Positions 12,516-21,296 of a stretch of 64,000 bases of DNA are shown piece by piece (the first letter of the stretch is position 1; every line of letters starts with the position of its first letter). Both the position numbers and the translations under genes were made by a program. The DNA lies in assembly GCF_019645835.1 (NCBI RefSeq), contig NZ_CP080998.1, forward strand, positions 2,294,001 through 2,358,000, written 5' to 3'. The notes beneath the pieces are model-generated. The model was not told the origin of the DNA, did not search any database, and saw only the letters and a program-made list of their open reading frames with translations. The DNA is from Mycolicibacterium holsaticum DSM 44478 = JCM 12374. GTDB taxonomy: Bacteria; Actinomycetota; Actinomycetes; Mycobacteriales; Mycobacteriaceae.

Positions 12516-12594
12516 GCGCTGACGGTAGGCAAGGGCACCGACAGCAGCCGGATGCCACGCGGCAGTTGTCGGTGCCTGCCGTTACCGTCGGCGC
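12516..12594. promoter_or_regulatory. Mirrored divergent promoters forming an imperfect inverted repeat
   Basis: Two 28-nt arms (12516-12543 and 12567-12594) match in opposite orientation. Each reads TGTCGGTGCC, 6 variable bases, TACCGTC, then GCGC after one variable base. TACCGT can serve as the -10 for each side: at 12522-12527 for the exonuclease gene (6 nt from its ATG) and at 12583-12588 for the small CxxC gene. The TGTCGGTGCC blocks may be operator half-sites. Confidence 0.5.
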
Positions 12595-12617
12595 AACACC
12601 GACCGAGAGGAGTGTTC

Positions 12618-12821
12618 ATGGGCACGGTGAGGATCGATTGCGACGATTGCGCGGTGCGCGGGCCTGGTTGTCAGGACTGCGTGGTCAGTGTCTTGCTCGG
12701 CACCCCCGAGACGTTGCTCGACGACGAGCGCCGGGCGCTGGAGGTACTTGCCGATGCGGGGCTGGCGCCGCGGCTGCGGTTGGTGCCGATCCGCCGTACC
12801 GGTGATGCGGGTGTGGCCTGA
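12618..12821 (+). CDS. Small protein with two CxxC motifs
   Basis: A 67-residue protein of unknown function. Four cysteines near the N-terminus (CDDC and CQDC, at 8, 11, 18 and 21) form a CxxC-x6-CxxC pattern that could bind zinc or act in redox. The rest is an acidic helix (ERRALEVLADAG) and a short basic tail. The start is well set: ATG with GAGAGGAG 5 nt upstream. It diverges from the exonuclease gene across a symmetric promoter region and precedes ripC on the same strand, 154 bp away. No transmembrane segment or signal is seen. Confidence 0.75.
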   Translation: MGTVRIDCDDCAVRGPGCQDCVVSVLLGTPETLLDDERRALEVLADAGLAPRLRLVPIRRTGDAGVA

Positions 12822-12885
12822 TGACACGCGCTGGCCCCAGGGGGCGAAAAATATTCCCGGCGTAGCTGTTAAATTGGCGTCTTCG

Positions 12886-12915
12886 TTGGACAAGCCCGTT
12901 GCCGTTTCGTAACCT
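12886..12915 (+). promoter_or_regulatory. Candidate promoter of ripC
   Basis: TTGGAC (12886-12891) and TAACCT (12910-12915) are 18 bp apart, about 60 nt ahead of the ripC start. The leader would carry the GAAGGA ribosome site. The match to the sigma-A consensus is moderate. Confidence 0.35.
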
Positions 12916-12975
12916 ATCTGAGACCTAAGAGCAGTTCGAAGCGGCTTCGACACGGAAGTTTGAAGGACGCAAATC

Positions 12976-14106
12976 TTGAGGCTCGATCGCATGCAGTGGC
13001 CCGCGCGTGTCTTTTCGCGATTGCGTAGACCGGTCGTAGGCGCGATAGCGAGCCTGGCACTCCTTGTCGGCATGCTGGCCGGCAGTGTGCAGGCCGACCC
13101 CGCAGAAGATGCGCTGGCAAAGCTTCAAGAACTTTCCCGGCAGGCCGAACAGACCACCGAGGCAATGCATTCGGCGCAACTGGATCTGAACAACAAGCTG
13201 GCAGTGCAGCATGCGGCCGAGGCAAAGCACGACGCCGACACCGCCGCGCTCGAGTCGGCCAGAGGTCAGCTGGCGACCTTCCAAACCGCGGTGAACAAGG
13301 TTGCTGCGGCCGAATACATGGGCGGCCGCACCGACGGTATGGGCGCCATGCTGACGGCCTCATCGCCGCAGGGCCTCATCGACCAGTTGTCGGTGCAGCG
13401 GGTGATGGCCGCCGAGATGTCGGCGCAGATGAAGAACTTCCGGGAGACCGGGCAGAAGGCCGCGCTGGCCGAGCAGGCGTCGGCGAAATCGGCCGCGGAC
13501 GCCAAGACCGCCGCCGAGCAGGCCGCCGCGGTGCGCGCCGAGCTGCAGTCCAAGCAGAGCCAGCTGCAGGTCCAGATCGCCGTCGTCAAGTCCCAGTACG
13601 AGGCCCTCACACCGCACCAGCGCGAGGAACTCGCCGCGCTACCGCCGGTGCCTCCGGTACCTGCGCCCGCGCCGCTGCCTCCGGGTGGCGACCCCGCGAT
13701 CATCGCCGCACCGCCGGCGCCGGGCGCCATTCCGCCCGGTGACATGGCCCCGCCGGTGGGCGGGCACTCCGGGACCGTCATCCAGGCCGCGCTGAGCCGC
13801 ATCGGGTCGCCGTATTCATGGGGCGGGTCCGGTCCGAACGCGTTCGACTGCTCCGGGCTGGTGATGTGGGCGTTCCAGCAGGCAGGCATCTCGCTGCCGC
13901 ACTCCAGCCAGGCGCTGGCCAGGGGCGGTCAGGCGGTTTCGCCGGACCAGATGCAACCCGGTGACGTGGTCAACTACTACTCCGACGCGTCACACTCGGC
14001 GATCTACATCGGTGACGGAATGATGGTGCACGCCTCGACCTACGGCACGCCGGTGCGGGTCGCCCCGGTGAACAATGCGCCGATCTACAACGTCCGCCGG
14101 TACTGA
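12976..14106 (+). CDS. ripC: NlpC/P60 peptidoglycan endopeptidase RipC
   Basis: Secreted D,L-endopeptidase-type hydrolase that cuts peptidoglycan stems during division. A signal sequence (about residues 18-40, VGAIASLALLVGMLAGSVQA) is followed by a long coiled-coil region (about 45-210) of the kind FtsX-dependent hydrolases use for autoinhibition. A Pro-rich linker and the C-terminal NlpC/P60 domain follow, with catalytic Cys in FDCSGLVMWAF and His in SHSAIYIGDG. The TTG start is preferred to the ATG at 12991 because GAAGGA lies 8 nt upstream and MRLD matches the M. tuberculosis protein (Rv2190c). It has 376 residues. Confidence 0.92.
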   Translation: MRLDRMQWPARVFSRLRRPVVGAIASLALLVGMLAGSVQADPAEDALAKLQELSRQAEQTTEAMHSAQLDLNNKLAVQHAAEAKHDADTAALESARGQLATFQTAVNKVAAAEYMGGRTDGMGAMLTASSPQGLIDQLSVQRVMAAEMSAQMKNFRETGQKAALAEQASAKSAADAKTAAEQAAAVRAELQSKQSQLQVQIAVVKSQYEALTPHQREELAALPPVPPVPAPAPLPPGGDPAIIAAPPAPGAIPPGDMAPPVGGHSGTVIQAALSRIGSPYSWGGSGPNAFDCSGLVMWAFQQAGISLPHSSQALARGGQAVSPDQMQPGDVVNYYSDASHSAIYIGDGMMVHASTYGTPVRVAPVNNAPIYNVRRY

Positions 14107-14905
14107 TCGTCAGGCGGCGCACGCCAGGAAAAGAAAAACCCTGTGCGCCTTTCTCATCGCCGAACTCATCTGCGCGCTGCTGCTGCTCGGCCGGTTTGAC
14201 ACCCCGTCGGCCCCGGTGATGGCCGCGCCCGCCTCGATGACCACCCCCAGCGCGGCATCGGCCAGCCAGACGCTGCGCGACGGCCGCACGGTGCGGTTGC
14301 TCGGCCTCGGCGGGCAGCGCACCTCCGCGCTGCTGGCACGGATCGCCGCCGAGATCGACGATGCCGCGGCGGCGGTCACCGCGTTCTGGGGGCCGGACTG
14401 GCCGAGCGAGATCGTCGTGGTGGCCGCCGCCACCCCCGACCAGTTCGCGGCAATCGGTGGCGGGGACGTCCACACCGCCGCCACCACCGCCGAGCAGATC
14501 ATGTTCGCCCCGGACGCCGACGCAATGAGCGACTCCGCACTGCGAATCGTGTTGCGCCACGAGTTGTTTCACTACGCGGCGCGGGCGCAGACGGCTGCGG
14601 ACGCCCCGCGGTGGCTCACCGAAGGTGTCGCCGACTTCGTCGCGCGCCCGGCCACACCGCGGCCCCACGTGGCGGTTGCGACGCTGCCCACCGACGCCGA
14701 ACTGGCAGGCCCGCAGCGCGATGCAGCCTACGACCGGGCCTGGCTGTTCAGCCGGTTCGTCGCCGAGACGTACGGCGTCGCCGCACTTCGCGACCTCTAC
14801 CAGCGCGCCTGCGGCCACGGCCACGCCGACACGTCGACCGCGCTGCGCGAGACACTGGACGCAGAACCGCATGCCATTCTGCAGCGGTGGCGACAGTGGA
14901 TGTGA
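14075..14905 (+). CDS. Membrane-anchored gluzincin-like (HExxH) protein
   Basis: Possible zinc metallopeptidase of the peptidase-MA type. A basic N-terminus (KRKTL) and one hydrophobic segment (about residues 23-40) would anchor it with the rest outside the membrane. The motif HELFH near residue 160 and a downstream Glu in WLTEGVADF, 21-23 residues later, fit the gluzincin arrangement of two His and one Glu. It has 276 residues. The only ATG/GTG/TTG before the hydrophobic segment is the ATG at 14075, which overlaps ripC by 32 nt. It lies between ripC and pimB, as Rv2189c does. Activity is inferred, not shown. Confidence 0.75.
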   Translation: MRRSTTSAGTDRQAAHARKRKTLCAFLIAELICALLLLGRFDTPSAPVMAAPASMTTPSAASASQTLRDGRTVRLLGLGGQRTSALLARIAAEIDDAAAAVTAFWGPDWPSEIVVVAAATPDQFAAIGGGDVHTAATTAEQIMFAPDADAMSDSALRIVLRHELFHYAARAQTAADAPRWLTEGVADFVARPATPRPHVAVATLPTDAELAGPQRDAAYDRAWLFSRFVAETYGVAALRDLYQRACGHGHADTSTALRETLDAEPHAILQRWRQWM

Positions 14906-14909
14906 CGGC

Positions 14910-16046
14910 GTGAGCCGGGTCCTGTTGGTCACCAACGACTTTCCGCCGCGCCGCGGTGGCATCCAGTCCTATCTGCACGAGCTGGTGAACCACCTGGTCG
15001 CCACCGGTGAGCACACGCTGACCGTCTACGCGCCGAAGTGGAGGGACAGCGACGCCTTCGACGAACACGCCGCACAGACCGGCTACACCGTGGTGCGCCA
15101 TCCCGGCACCCTGATGCTTCCCGAACCCTCGGTGATGCTGCGCATGCGCAAGCTCATCGAACGTCACCGGGCCGAGACGGTCTGGTTCGGCGCGGCGGCG
15201 CCGCTGGCGCTGATGGCCCCGCTGGCCCGCCAGAGCGGCGCCCACCGGGTGATCGCCAGCACGCACGGCCACGAAGTCGGTTGGTCGATGCTGCCCGTGG
15301 CGCGAATCGCGTTGCGCCGCATCGGCTCGGGCGCCGACGTGGTGACCTACGTCAGCGCCTACACCAGGGGCCGGTTCGCCGCGGCGTTCGGGCCCGACGC
15401 CGCGCTCGAGCACTTGCCGCCGGGGGTGGACACCGAGCGGTTCGCACCCGACGAGGTGGCCCGTGCCGAACTGCGCGCGCGTTACCGGCTCGGCGATCGT
15501 CCGGTGGTGGCCTGTGTGTCGCGGTTGGTGCCGCGCAAGGGCCAGGACATGCTCATCCGGGCGCTGCCGGCGATCCGGCAGCGCGTCCCCGGTGCCGCGC
15601 TGCTCATCGTCGGCGGCGGCCCGTACCGGTCGACGTTGCGGCGCCTGGCGCACAGTTTCGGCGTGGCCGCCCACGTCGTGTTCACCGACGGTGTGCCCGA
15701 CGACGAACTGCCCGCCCACCACGCGGTGGCCGACGTGTTCGCGATGCCGTGCCGCACCCGCGGCGCGGGACTGGACGTGGAGGGCCTGGGCATCGTCTAC
15801 CTGGAGGCGTCGGCGACGGGCGTTCCGGTCGTGGCGGGCCGCTCGGGCGGTGCGCCCGAAACCGTGCGCGACGGCGAAACCGGCCTGGTGGTCGACGGCT
15901 GGGACGTCGGCGCTATCGCGGCTGCGGTCAGCGACCTGCTGGCCGACCCGGCCCGGGGGGCGCGCATGGGTGCGGCCGGCCGGCGCTGGGTGGTGGACAA
16001 CTGGCAGTGGAGCGCCCAGGCGCAACGGCTTTCGGCGCTGCTCTAG
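14910..16046 (+). CDS. pimB: GDP-mannose-dependent PIM mannosyltransferase PimB'
   Basis: Adds the second mannose (alpha-1,6) to PIM1 on the cytosolic face of the membrane, an early step toward PIM, LM and LAM. It is a GT4 family, GT-B fold protein of 378 residues. The N-terminus MSRVLLVTNDFPPRRGGIQS holds the acceptor loop, and the C-terminal domain has CSRLVPRKGQD, GGGPY and the nucleotide-sugar segment EGLGIVYLEASATGVPVVAG. GTG start 4 nt after the previous stop, without a clear ribosome site, so probably coupled. It equals Rv2188c. Its TAG abuts the converging fadD15 stop. Confidence 0.94.
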   Translation: MSRVLLVTNDFPPRRGGIQSYLHELVNHLVATGEHTLTVYAPKWRDSDAFDEHAAQTGYTVVRHPGTLMLPEPSVMLRMRKLIERHRAETVWFGAAAPLALMAPLARQSGAHRVIASTHGHEVGWSMLPVARIALRRIGSGADVVTYVSAYTRGRFAAAFGPDAALEHLPPGVDTERFAPDEVARAELRARYRLGDRPVVACVSRLVPRKGQDMLIRALPAIRQRVPGAALLIVGGGPYRSTLRRLAHSFGVAAHVVFTDGVPDDELPAHHAVADVFAMPCRTRGAGLDVEGLGIVYLEASATGVPVVAGRSGGAPETVRDGETGLVVDGWDVGAIAAAVSDLLADPARGARMGAAGRRWVVDNWQWSAQAQRLSALL

Positions 16047-17846
16047 CTACGTGGAGTAGATCGCGTCGATGTCGGCGGCGAATTTCTCGGCCACCACCTT
16101 CCGCTTGACCTTCATCGTCGGGGTCAGCTCGCCGGTGTCCTCGGTGAAGTCGACGGGCAGGATGCGGAACTTGCGGATCGCCTCGGCCTTCGACACCGCC
16201 TGGTTGGCCTCCTTGACGGCGAGATCGATCTCGGCGACCAGGTCGGAGTCGGTGGCCAGATCACCGACCGATGCGCTGGCGCTCTTGCTGTTTCGTTCCT
16301 TCCAGCCCTCGATGGCCTCGGGGTCGATGGTGATCAGCGCACCGACGAACGGTTTGGCGTCGCCGACGGCCATCGCCTGGCTGATCAGCGGATGCGCGCG
16401 CAACCGGTCCTCGAGGATGGCCGGGGCGACGTTCTTGCCGCCGGCGGTGACGATGATCTCCTTCTTGCGGCCGATGATCGTCAGGAACCCGTCGTCGTCG
16501 ATGGCCCCCAAATCACCGGTGTGGAACCAGCCGTCGGAGAACACCGCCTTGGTCTCCTCGTCGTTGCGCCAGTATCCGTTGAACACCACGCCGCCTTTGA
16601 CCAGCAGCTCGTCGTCGTCGTTGAGGCGCATGCTGTTGCCGGGCAACAACTTTCCAACCGTGCCGACCTTGACGTCGTCGATGCGGTTCACCGTGATCGC
16701 GGCGCTCGTCTCGGTCAGGCCGTAACCCTCGTAGATCGTCACCCCGACCCCGCGGTAGAAGTGGCCGAGGCGCGCGCCCAGCGGGGCGCCACCGGAGATC
16801 GCGCCGCGGCACGCACCGCCGAGCGCGGCCCGCAGCTTGCCGTAGACCAGCCGGTCGAACACCGCGTGCTTGGCGCGCAGCAGCAGGCCGGGGCCGCCGG
16901 TGTCCTGGGCCCTGCTGTACTCGATGGCGGTGTTGGCGGCCATCTCGAAGATCCGGCCCTTGCCGTCGTTGCGGGCATTCTGCTCAGCGGTGTTGTACAC
17001 CTTCTCGAACACCCGCGGCACCGATACCACCAGCGACGGCTTGAACACCGCGAAGGTGGGCACCAGGTTCTTGATGTCGCTGGTGAATCCCAGCGTGACC
17101 TTGTTGGCGAACGCCGACAGCGTGATCGCACGGGCCAGCACATGCGCGAGCGGCAGGAAGACCAGCATCTTCTCGGGCTTGTCCAACAGTGCCGGGAAGC
17201 ATTCCTTTGCCCCGCGCGTCTCGTAAACCAGATTGGAGTGGGTGAGCTGACAACCCTTCGGCGTGCCCGTGGTTCCGGAGGTGTAGATCAGCGTCGCCGG
17301 GTCGGCGGCCCTGATCCCGGCCAGCCGGTCCTCGAGTTGCCGGGCGTCCAGCGACTTTCCCGCCTCGGCCAGCGCCTCCAGCGCCGGTGTGCCCGACCCC
17401 TCGATGCGCAGCACCTCACGCAGCGCAGGCAGTTCGCCGGTGAGGCTGTCGATCTTGTCGGCGTGCGCGTCGGTCTCGGCGAACACGAGCACCGCCTCGG
17501 AGTTGGCCAGGACGAACTTGACCTGCTCGGCGGAACTGGTCTCATAGATCGGCACGGTCACCGCGCCGACGGCCTGGATCGCGAAGTCGATGATGGGCCA
17601 TTCGTAGCGGGTCGCCGCCAGCAACGCGACCCGGTCGCCGGGGTTGACCCCGCGAGCGATCAAACCCAGTGCCGTGGAACGAATCTGTTCGGCGGCCTGC
17701 TGGCACGTCACGTCGGTCCACACGCCGTCGACCAGGCGTTCGAAGATCACGTGGTCGGGGTCGTCGCGTTCGTGCTCGAAAACGCTGCGTACGACGGCGT
17801 CGTACTCGCCGACGGTGAACGAAGCGGGGCTGCTGAACTCACGCAC
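16047..17846 (-). CDS. fadD15: Long-chain fatty-acid-CoA ligase FadD15
   Basis: Activates long-chain fatty acids to acyl-CoA through an acyl-AMP intermediate. The AMP-binding motif [11 protein letters not shown], the A5-type motif [11 protein letters not shown] and the hinge/lysine region ([14 protein letters not shown], then NRIDD upstream) are all present. The 599 residues match the usual length of about 600 for Rv2187. GTG start, with AAAGG upstream in GAAAGGCCAGGACC. A TAGGGT box (17886-17891, minus strand) could be its -10. The stop codon touches that of pimB (TAGCTA). Confidence 0.95.
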   Translation of the reverse strand: MREFSSPASFTVGEYDAVVRSVFEHERDDPDHVIFERLVDGVWTDVTCQQAAEQIRSTALGLIARGVNPGDRVALLAATRYEWPIIDFAIQAVGAVTVPIYETSSAEQVKFVLANSEAVLVFAETDAHADKIDSLTGELPALREVLRIEGSGTPALEALAEAGKSLDARQLEDRLAGIRAADPATLIYTSGTTGTPKGCQLTHSNLVYETRGAKECFPALLDKPEKMLVFLPLAHVLARAITLSAFANKVTLGFTSDIKNLVPTFAVFKPSLVVSVPRVFEKVYNTAEQNARNDGKGRIFEMAANTAIEYSRAQDTGGPGLLLRAKHAVFDRLVYGKLRAALGGACRGAISGGAPLGARLGHFYRGVGVTIYEGYGLTETSAAITVNRIDDVKVGTVGKLLPGNSMRLNDDDELLVKGGVVFNGYWRNDEETKAVFSDGWFHTGDLGAIDDDGFLTIIGRKKEIIVTAGGKNVAPAILEDRLRAHPLISQAMAVGDAKPFVGALITIDPEAIEGWKERNSKSASASVGDLATDSDLVAEIDLAVKEANQAVSKAEAIRKFRILPVDFTEDTGELTPTMKVKRKVVAEKFAADIDAIYST

Positions 17847-17939
17847 GGTCCTGGCCTTTCGACATTCGGCAACTCTGCCGTACCCACCCTAGTCGGCCAC
17901 GGTCTGCTGCAAGGGGTGCATATGTGAAGCTTGTAGGTC

Positions 17940-18329
17940 ATGAACAGCATCCAGGTCGCAGACGAGACGTTCGTCGCCGCCGACCCCGTCGAGGTGGGCC
18001 GCTCCGTCGGGGATCCGGCCAGTTGGCGGCGCTGGTGGCCCGATCTGCGGCTCACCGTGGTCGAGGACCGCGGCGAGCTGGGACACCGGTGGACGGTCAC
18101 CGGAGCGCTCACCGGGACGATGGAGATCTGGCTGGAGCCCGTCCTCGACGGCGTCATCCTGCATTATTTCCTTCACGCCGAACCGTCGGGGGCCGCGGCG
18201 TGGCAGCTGGCGAAGATGAACCTGGCCAAGTTGAACCATGCCCGCAGGGTGGCGGGCAAGAACATGGCGTTCGAGATCAAGCAGCGCCTCGAGGCCACCC
18301 GTCCGGTCGGGGTATCGCGGCTGGCCTGA
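17940..18329 (+). CDS. Small SRPBCC-like protein (Rv2186c type)
   Basis: Function unknown. The 129 residues resemble a polyketide cyclase/lipid-transport (SRPBCC) fold: an N-terminal strand (FVAADPVEVGRSVGDPASW), a tryptophan-rich turn (WRRWWPDLR), beta strands, and a long C-terminal helix with LAKLNHARRVAG. Such folds usually hold a hydrophobic ligand. It is followed by a second SRPBCC protein, an ArsA-like ATPase and an acyltransferase in the same direction, so a role in lipid handling is a reasonable guess. The start ATG has only a weak ribosome site (TAGG). Confidence 0.78.
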   Translation: MNSIQVADETFVAADPVEVGRSVGDPASWRRWWPDLRLTVVEDRGELGHRWTVTGALTGTMEIWLEPVLDGVILHYFLHAEPSGAAAWQLAKMNLAKLNHARRVAGKNMAFEIKQRLEATRPVGVSRLA

Positions 18330-18398
18330 CAGTTCGGCCATCCCCGCAGCGGGAGGGTAAATTTTTGGCCAGCGACGAGATTCAGCAGGAAAGAAGCA

Positions 18399-18836
18399 GT
18401 GGCGGACAAGACGGCGCAGACGATCTACATCGATGCCGACCCATCGACGGTGATGGACGTCATCGCCGATATCGGTTCCTACCCGCAGTGGGTTGCCGAG
18501 TACAAAGAGACCGAGGTCCTCGAGGCCGACGAGCAGGGCTACCCCAAGACGGCACGGCTGGTGCTCGACGCCGCCGTGCTCAAAGACACCATGGTGTTGG
18601 CCTACGACTGGCCGCCGGACCGTCGTTCGGTGACATGGAGCCTGGTGTCCAGCTCGCTGCTCAAGGCGCTGGATGGTGCGTATCGATTGACGCCCAAGGG
18701 ATCCGGGACGGACGTCACCTATGAGCTCTCGGTCGATCTGATGATTCCCATGATCGGGCTGCTGAAGCGCAAAGCCGAACGGCGGCTGACCGATACCGCG
18801 TTGAAAGACCTGAAGAAACGAGTCGAGGCTGAGTGA
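18399..18836 (+). CDS. SRPBCC (cyclase/dehydrase-type) family protein
   Basis: The 145 residues have a clear SRPBCC/Coq10-like layout: TIYIDADPSTVMDVIADIGSYPQW at the start, WPPDRRSVTWSL in the middle and a C-terminal amphipathic helix with paired lysines. The family binds hydrophobic small molecules or lipids; the ligand here is not known. It corresponds to Rv2185c. The GTG start has AGGAAAG 5-6 nt upstream. A TAAATT box at 18358-18363 could supply a promoter. The stop is close to the next gene, whose start is unusual. Confidence 0.85.
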   Translation: MADKTAQTIYIDADPSTVMDVIADIGSYPQWVAEYKETEVLEADEQGYPKTARLVLDAAVLKDTMVLAYDWPPDRRSVTWSLVSSSLLKALDGAYRLTPKGSGTDVTYELSVDLMIPMIGLLKRKAERRLTDTALKDLKKRVEAE

Positions 18837-18837
18837 G

Positions 18838-20109
18838 CTGAGGGAGACCACCGAAGCGGCTGCCGCCAGCATCAGTCTTTTCGTCGGAAAAGGCGGGGTA
18901 GGCAAGTCGACGTTGGCGACCGCCACCGCCGTGCGCGACGCGCGTGCGGGTCTTCGGGTGCTTCTGATCTCGACCGACCAGGCGCACTCCATCGGCGACG
19001 TGCTCGGTACGACGCTCACCCCGACCGGACGCCGCGCGCCCACCCGGGTGCTGGCCGACCTCGACACCGGTAGGCAGCGCGCCGACGGCGGGTTCCTCGA
19101 CGCGCTGGCGCTGGACACGTTGGCGCTGCTGGAAGCCCGCTGGTGCGAGGTGGCCAAGCTGATCTCGGACAGGTTTGCCGAATCTGATCTGGGAAGCATT
19201 GCGCCCGAAGAACTCTCGGCACTACCCGGCGTCCAGGAGGTGCTCGGCCTGCACGAGGTCGGTGAGCTGGCCGCCTCGGGGCAGTGGGACCGGGTGGTGG
19301 TGGACTGCGCGTCGACGGCCGACGCGCTGCGCATGCTCACGCTGCCCGCGACGTTCGGCCTGTACCTGGAGCGGGCGTGGCCGCGGCACCGCCGGCTGTC
19401 CAGTGCCGACGATGCGCGGTCGGCGGCGGTGGTCGGTCTGCTCGAGCGCATCGGCGCGGGCACCGACCGGCTCAGCGCGACGCTCACCGACGGCTCGAAG
19501 GTCAGCGCACACCTGGTGATGACGGCCGAACGGGTGGTCGCCGCCGAGGCGGTGCGCACGCTGGGCGCGCTGGCGCTGATGGGGGTGCGCGTCGATGAGC
19601 TGATCGTCAACCAGCTTCTCGTACAGGATGATTCCTACGAGTACCGCAACCTGCCCGATCATCCCGCGTTCGACTGGTACGCCGAGCGCATCTGCGAGCA
19701 GCAGGCCGTCCTCGCCGAACTCGACACCACGATCGGTGACGTGCAACTGGTTCTGGTACCCCACGTCGCCGGTGAGCCGATCGGAGCCAAGGCGCTGGGC
19801 GAGCTTCTCGACTCCGCCAGGCGCAGGGACGGCGCGCCGCCGCCGGGGCCGCTGCGCCCGATCGTGGACCGGGAGTCCGGCGCGGGGCTCGATGCGATCT
19901 ACCGGTTGCGGTTAGAGTTGCCGCAGGTCGAGTCTGCGGCCCTGACGTTGGGTCGGGTCGACGACGACTTGATCATCGGCGCCGGCGGGCTGCGCCGCCG
20001 GGTTCGGCTGGCATCCGTCCTGCGCCGGTGCATCGTGGTGGACGCGCAGCTGCGCGGGTGTGAATTGACAGTGCGGTTTCGACCGAATCCGGAGGTGTGG
20101 CCGAAGTGA
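18838..20109 (+). CDS. ArsA/GET3-like ATPase with a non-standard start codon
   Basis: The deviant Walker A motif GKGGVGKST near residue 19 and the switch I-like STDQAHSIGD place it in the ArsA/GET3 branch of SIMIBI ATPases. No ATG, GTG or TTG exists between the in-frame stop at 18811 and Walker A. The first usual start (TTG 18913) would remove the P-loop. The best choices are CTG at 18838 or 18829, with GAGG 9 nt upstream of the former; a frameshift or sequencing error is possible. From 18838 it has about 423 residues. It corresponds to Rv2184c; mycobacterial members have no proven role in tail-anchored protein insertion. Confidence 0.8.
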   Translation: MRETTEAAAASISLFVGKGGVGKSTLATATAVRDARAGLRVLLISTDQAHSIGDVLGTTLTPTGRRAPTRVLADLDTGRQRADGGFLDALALDTLALLEARWCEVAKLISDRFAESDLGSIAPEELSALPGVQEVLGLHEVGELAASGQWDRVVVDCASTADALRMLTLPATFGLYLERAWPRHRRLSSADDARSAAVVGLLERIGAGTDRLSATLTDGSKVSAHLVMTAERVVAAEAVRTLGALALMGVRVDELIVNQLLVQDDSYEYRNLPDHPAFDWYAERICEQQAVLAELDTTIGDVQLVLVPHVAGEPIGAKALGELLDSARRRDGAPPPGPLRPIVDRESGAGLDAIYRLRLELPQVESAALTLGRVDDDLIIGAGGLRRRVRLASVLRRCIVVDAQLRGCELTVRFRPNPEVWPK

Positions 20110-20465
20110 GTGGCGCACATCCCGACCTTGGCCCGGAACTGCGGCAGTTGGCCCAAACCATCCTGGACCGGCTCGACCCCGCCGTGAAACTTGCCGCCGC
20201 GCGGGCCGCAGGCAGCGGTGCGGGCAGGTGCCAGCAGGTGTGGTGCCCGGTATGCGCGCTGGCGGCGCTGGTCGCCGGTGAGCAGCACCCGCTGCTGACG
20301 GTGATCTCCGAGCACAGCGTGGCGCTGCTGGCAGTGGTCCGCGCCATCCTGGAGAACAGCGCGGATTCGCCAGGTCACGGACCCGACGAGCCGCCGCCTC
20401 CACCACCACCCAACGGTGCGGGGCCAAGCCGCTATCAGCACATCCCGGTCACCGTCGAAGAGTGA
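20106..20465 (+). CDS. Small conserved protein with Trp-Cys-Pro-x-Cys motif (Rv2183c type)
   Basis: Function unknown; 119 residues. The GTG at 20106 overlaps the preceding stop (GTGA) and has GGAGG 10 nt upstream, a better fit than the GTG at 20097. It contains RCQQVWCPVC, a possible metal or redox site, inside a helical region (LAALVAGEQHPLL), and ends with a proline-rich tail (PPPPPPPNG). Translational overlap with the ArsA-like ATPase suggests that the two proteins act together or need matched amounts. Confidence 0.75.
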   Translation: MSGAHPDLGPELRQLAQTILDRLDPAVKLAAARAAGSGAGRCQQVWCPVCALAALVAGEQHPLLTVISEHSVALLAVVRAILENSADSPGHGPDEPPPPPPPNGAGPSRYQHIPVTVEE

Positions 20466-20570
20466 CCAAAGTGACGTTCGCGCTGCCGTACCTGCGCTGT
20501 GGTCGCATCCACAACACGTAGGTAAAGTTGTCCCAGAACACCGGCCGGTGTTCGATCACCGGGAGGGCCC

Positions 20571-21296
20571 ATGTGGTATTGGCTGTTCAAGTACATCTTC
20601 ATGGGTCCCTTGCTGTCGTTGCTGGGTCGGCCCAAAGTCGAAGGGCTGGAGCATATTCCGCAGTCGGGCCCGGTGATCCTGGCCAGTAACCACCTGGCCG
20701 TCGCCGACAGTTTCTACCTGCCGCTGGTGGTCAGCCGCCGCATCACGTTTCTGGCCAAGGCCGAGTACTTCACCGGAACCGGGATCAAAGGGTGGTTCAC
20801 CCGGTGGTTCTACACGGTGGCCGGTCAGGTGCCCATCGACCGCACCGATGCGGACAGTGCCCAGAGCGCGCTGACGACCGCCGCCCGCATCCTGGGTGAG
20901 GGCAAGTTGCTCGGCATGTACCCCGAGGGCACCCGCTCACCTGACGGCCGGCTGTACAAGGGCAAGACCGGCCTGGCGCGGCTGGCGCTGGAGACCGGCG
21001 TGCCGGTGATACCGGTCGCGATGGTCGGAACCGACGTCGTCAACCCTCCGGGAACCAAGATGTGGCGGTTCGGCCGGGTTCAGGTCAAGATCGGCGAGCC
21101 GATGGATTTCCGCCGGTTCGAGGGGTTGGCCGGTAACCGCTTCATCGAACGCGCGGTGATCGACGAGGTGATGTACGAACTCATGCGCCTTTCCGGGCAG
21201 GAGTACGTGGACCTGTACGCCGCCGACGTCAAAGAAGGTAAGGCCGGCAGCGCTGCAAAACCCTCGGCCCGCATGCCGGAAGTTGCCGCCGGCTAG
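20571..21296 (+). CDS. plsM: PlsC-type glycerolipid acyltransferase (Rv2182c type)
   Basis: Transfers an acyl chain to the glycerol backbone of phospholipid precursors on the cytosolic membrane face. The PlsC motifs are present: NHLAVAD (motif I, NHxxxxD form), a middle block around PIDRTDAD, and [10 protein letters not shown] (motif III), then [10 protein letters not shown]. It has 241 residues with a hydrophobic N-terminal segment. The ribosome site GGGAGGG is 3-4 nt before the ATG. It equals Rv2182c, which I recall being described as the sn-2 acyltransferase PlsM; the symbol rests on synteny and that recollection. Confidence 0.85.
   Translation: MWYWLFKYIFMGPLLSLLGRPKVEGLEHIPQSGPVILASNHLAVADSFYLPLVVSRRITFLAKAEYFTGTGIKGWFTRWFYTVAGQVPIDRTDADSAQSALTTAARILGEGKLLGMYPEGTRSPDGRLYKGKTGLARLALETGVPVIPVAMVGTDVVNPPGTKMWRFGRVQVKIGEPMDFRRFEGLAGNRFIERAVIDEVMYELMRLSGQEYVDLYAADVKEGKAGSAAKPSARMPEVAAG

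Noticed and set aside
19222..19764. Open frames opposite the ArsA-like gene
   Set aside because: They have no recognisable motifs and run against a conserved ATPase.
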